Positions 63,100-64,000 of a DNA stretch of 64,000 nucleotides are shown here, one piece after another. The DNA is from Mytilus edulis. Its lineage: Eukaryota; Mollusca; Bivalvia; Mytilida; Mytilidae. The stretch spans positions 62,799,674-62,863,673 of the forward strand of contig NC_092350.1 in NCBI RefSeq assembly GCF_963676685.1, given 5' to 3'. The notes beneath the pieces were generated by a model that saw nothing but the letters and a program-made list of their open reading frames with translations, had not been told where the DNA came from and did no database searches. The position numbers were made by a program, and so were the translations under genes. Within the stretch, counting starts at the first letter, position 1. Each line of letters starts with the position of its first letter.

Positions 63100-64000
63100 C
63101 TATACTTCAAGACCATCGTGTATTATTTGTGAAGTTGATACGGAATATTTATTAACAAGTTCTGGGTACCTTCCGATGAACTTTTTTAGAAAAAGGACGA
63201 GACGTTCTTTGACATACCCCTGGTTCATCAACTTTCTGCTCAGACACTGGTGACGTTTTACAAAGTCTGAGTAGGAGCTGCAAGCTCTTGAATACCGAAT
63301 AAGTTGGGAAATGCATATTCCATATGCAGGTGAAGTTGGTATGTTGCTACTAAGGTGGGGGAAATTGATAATTTCAAAATCAAAATCGTCTCGTTTGTCA
63401 TAGATTCTGGTACTAAGATGACTGTGTATGTCAAATTCGAGGTATAAGTCTAAAAATGAGGCGGATGAAGCCGTGTCTGTTGTCTCTTTAATTTCTAGTT
63501 CTGGTGGATATATTAATGGAACCCAATCAGAAAAGTTAGGATTGTTAATGGAAAGAACATCATCAATATATCTGAAAGTGAAATTAAATAACCTGGCTTC
63601 TTTGATCTTCTTGTTTTTGACAAGTGTCTGAAGGAACTCCGATTCATATGAAAACAAGAAGAGGTCAGCAAGGAGAGGCGCGCAGTTCGTTCCCATAGGA
63701 ATGCCGACAGTTTGTTGAAAAAGTCTACCTCCAAACTCAACAAATATGTTGTCGATAAGAAACTCCAGCATACTGACCACTTGTTCTTTTGTGTAGCAGG
63801 TTTTACCTTTTTGTTTGTCACTATTAACGAAATATGCCTTATGAAATCCCAAAGTAATAAATTTATAGCGTATGCTACCATTTTTATGTTGAAAGGCATT
63901 GTGGATTATTTCTTTTAGGCGATTTTTCAATTTCACATGGGGAATGGTGGTATACAGGGTTGAAAAATCAAAAGTTTTGATAGAACTAATTTCAGAAATA
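63100..64000 (-). mobile_element. Reverse-transcriptase ORF of a retroelement, cut by the window edge
   Basis: The minus-strand frame is open from the right edge to TAG at 63102-63100, about 300 codons. Landmarks: FDFSTLYTTIPHVKLKNRL, QTVGIPMGTNCAPLLADLFL, the catalytic FRYIDDVLS, then SASFLDLYLEFD, IYDKRDDFDFEIINFPHLSS and SQLIRYSRACSSYSDFVKRH. No stop or frameshift occurs in the visible part, so it may belong to a young element. The RT style (LYTTIP, MGTNCAP, YIDD) fits Penelope-like elements best, but a GIY-YIG nuclease domain is not visible downstream, so the class stays uncertain. The N-terminus and any 5' structure lie to the right of the window. Confidence 0.8.

Overview
This window looks like nuclear DNA from a bivalve mollusc, most likely a mussel (Mytilus-like). 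It is AT-rich. Genes are split into short exons by GT-AG introns, and dispersed, palindromic and tandem repeats fill the introns and intergenic space. The two conserved genes give clean animal orthologues. The mussel assignment is an inference from repeat families I recognise and from a proline/arginine-rich secreted peptide of myticalin type. No rRNA, tRNA, CRISPR or bacterial-style operon was seen.

Region by region: (1) 1-6.5 kb, + strand: the 3' seven coding exons of CNOT11 (CCR4-NOT deadenylase subunit); the 5' part lies left of the window. (2) 6.5-13.7 kb: intergenic repeats, including a nested pearl/Helitron-like element with 160-170 bp tandem repeats and an ACG microsatellite. (3) 13.7-25.2 kb, - strand: YIPF3, a five-pass Golgi membrane protein, nine coding exons, 284 codons in one consistent frame, convergent with CNOT11. 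(4) 25.2-30.2 kb: inverted-repeat elements, one built from short GTACGCGTAC palindromes. (5) 30.3-36.8 kb, + strand: an unrecognised eight-exon gene (248 aa) with a signal peptide, two microexons, a Cys-rich tail and a probable transmembrane exon lying inside a dispersed repeat. (6) 36.8-45.3 kb: AT-rich, repeat-bearing, with only weak coding traces. (7) 45.3-50 kb, - strand: a cluster of short secreted-peptide genes: a WPR/YPR-repeat precursor, a tandemly duplicated 79-aa precursor family (one open copy, one frameshifted, one decayed) and the terminal exon of another Cys-bearing protein. (8) 55-57.2 kb: a decayed DIRS-like retrotransposon. (9) 58.9-59.9 kb, + strand: an intronless class A-like GPCR. 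(10) 61.3-61.8 kb: a GGTGTAAT minisatellite element. (11) 63.1 kb to the right edge, - strand: a reverse-transcriptase ORF cut by the window end.

CNOT11 and YIPF3 are housekeeping genes (mRNA turnover; Golgi membrane) with no evident functional link. The strongest leads are the secreted-peptide cluster, the repeat-derived membrane exon of the 248-aa gene, and a minisatellite made of CNOT11 acceptor-plus-exon units.
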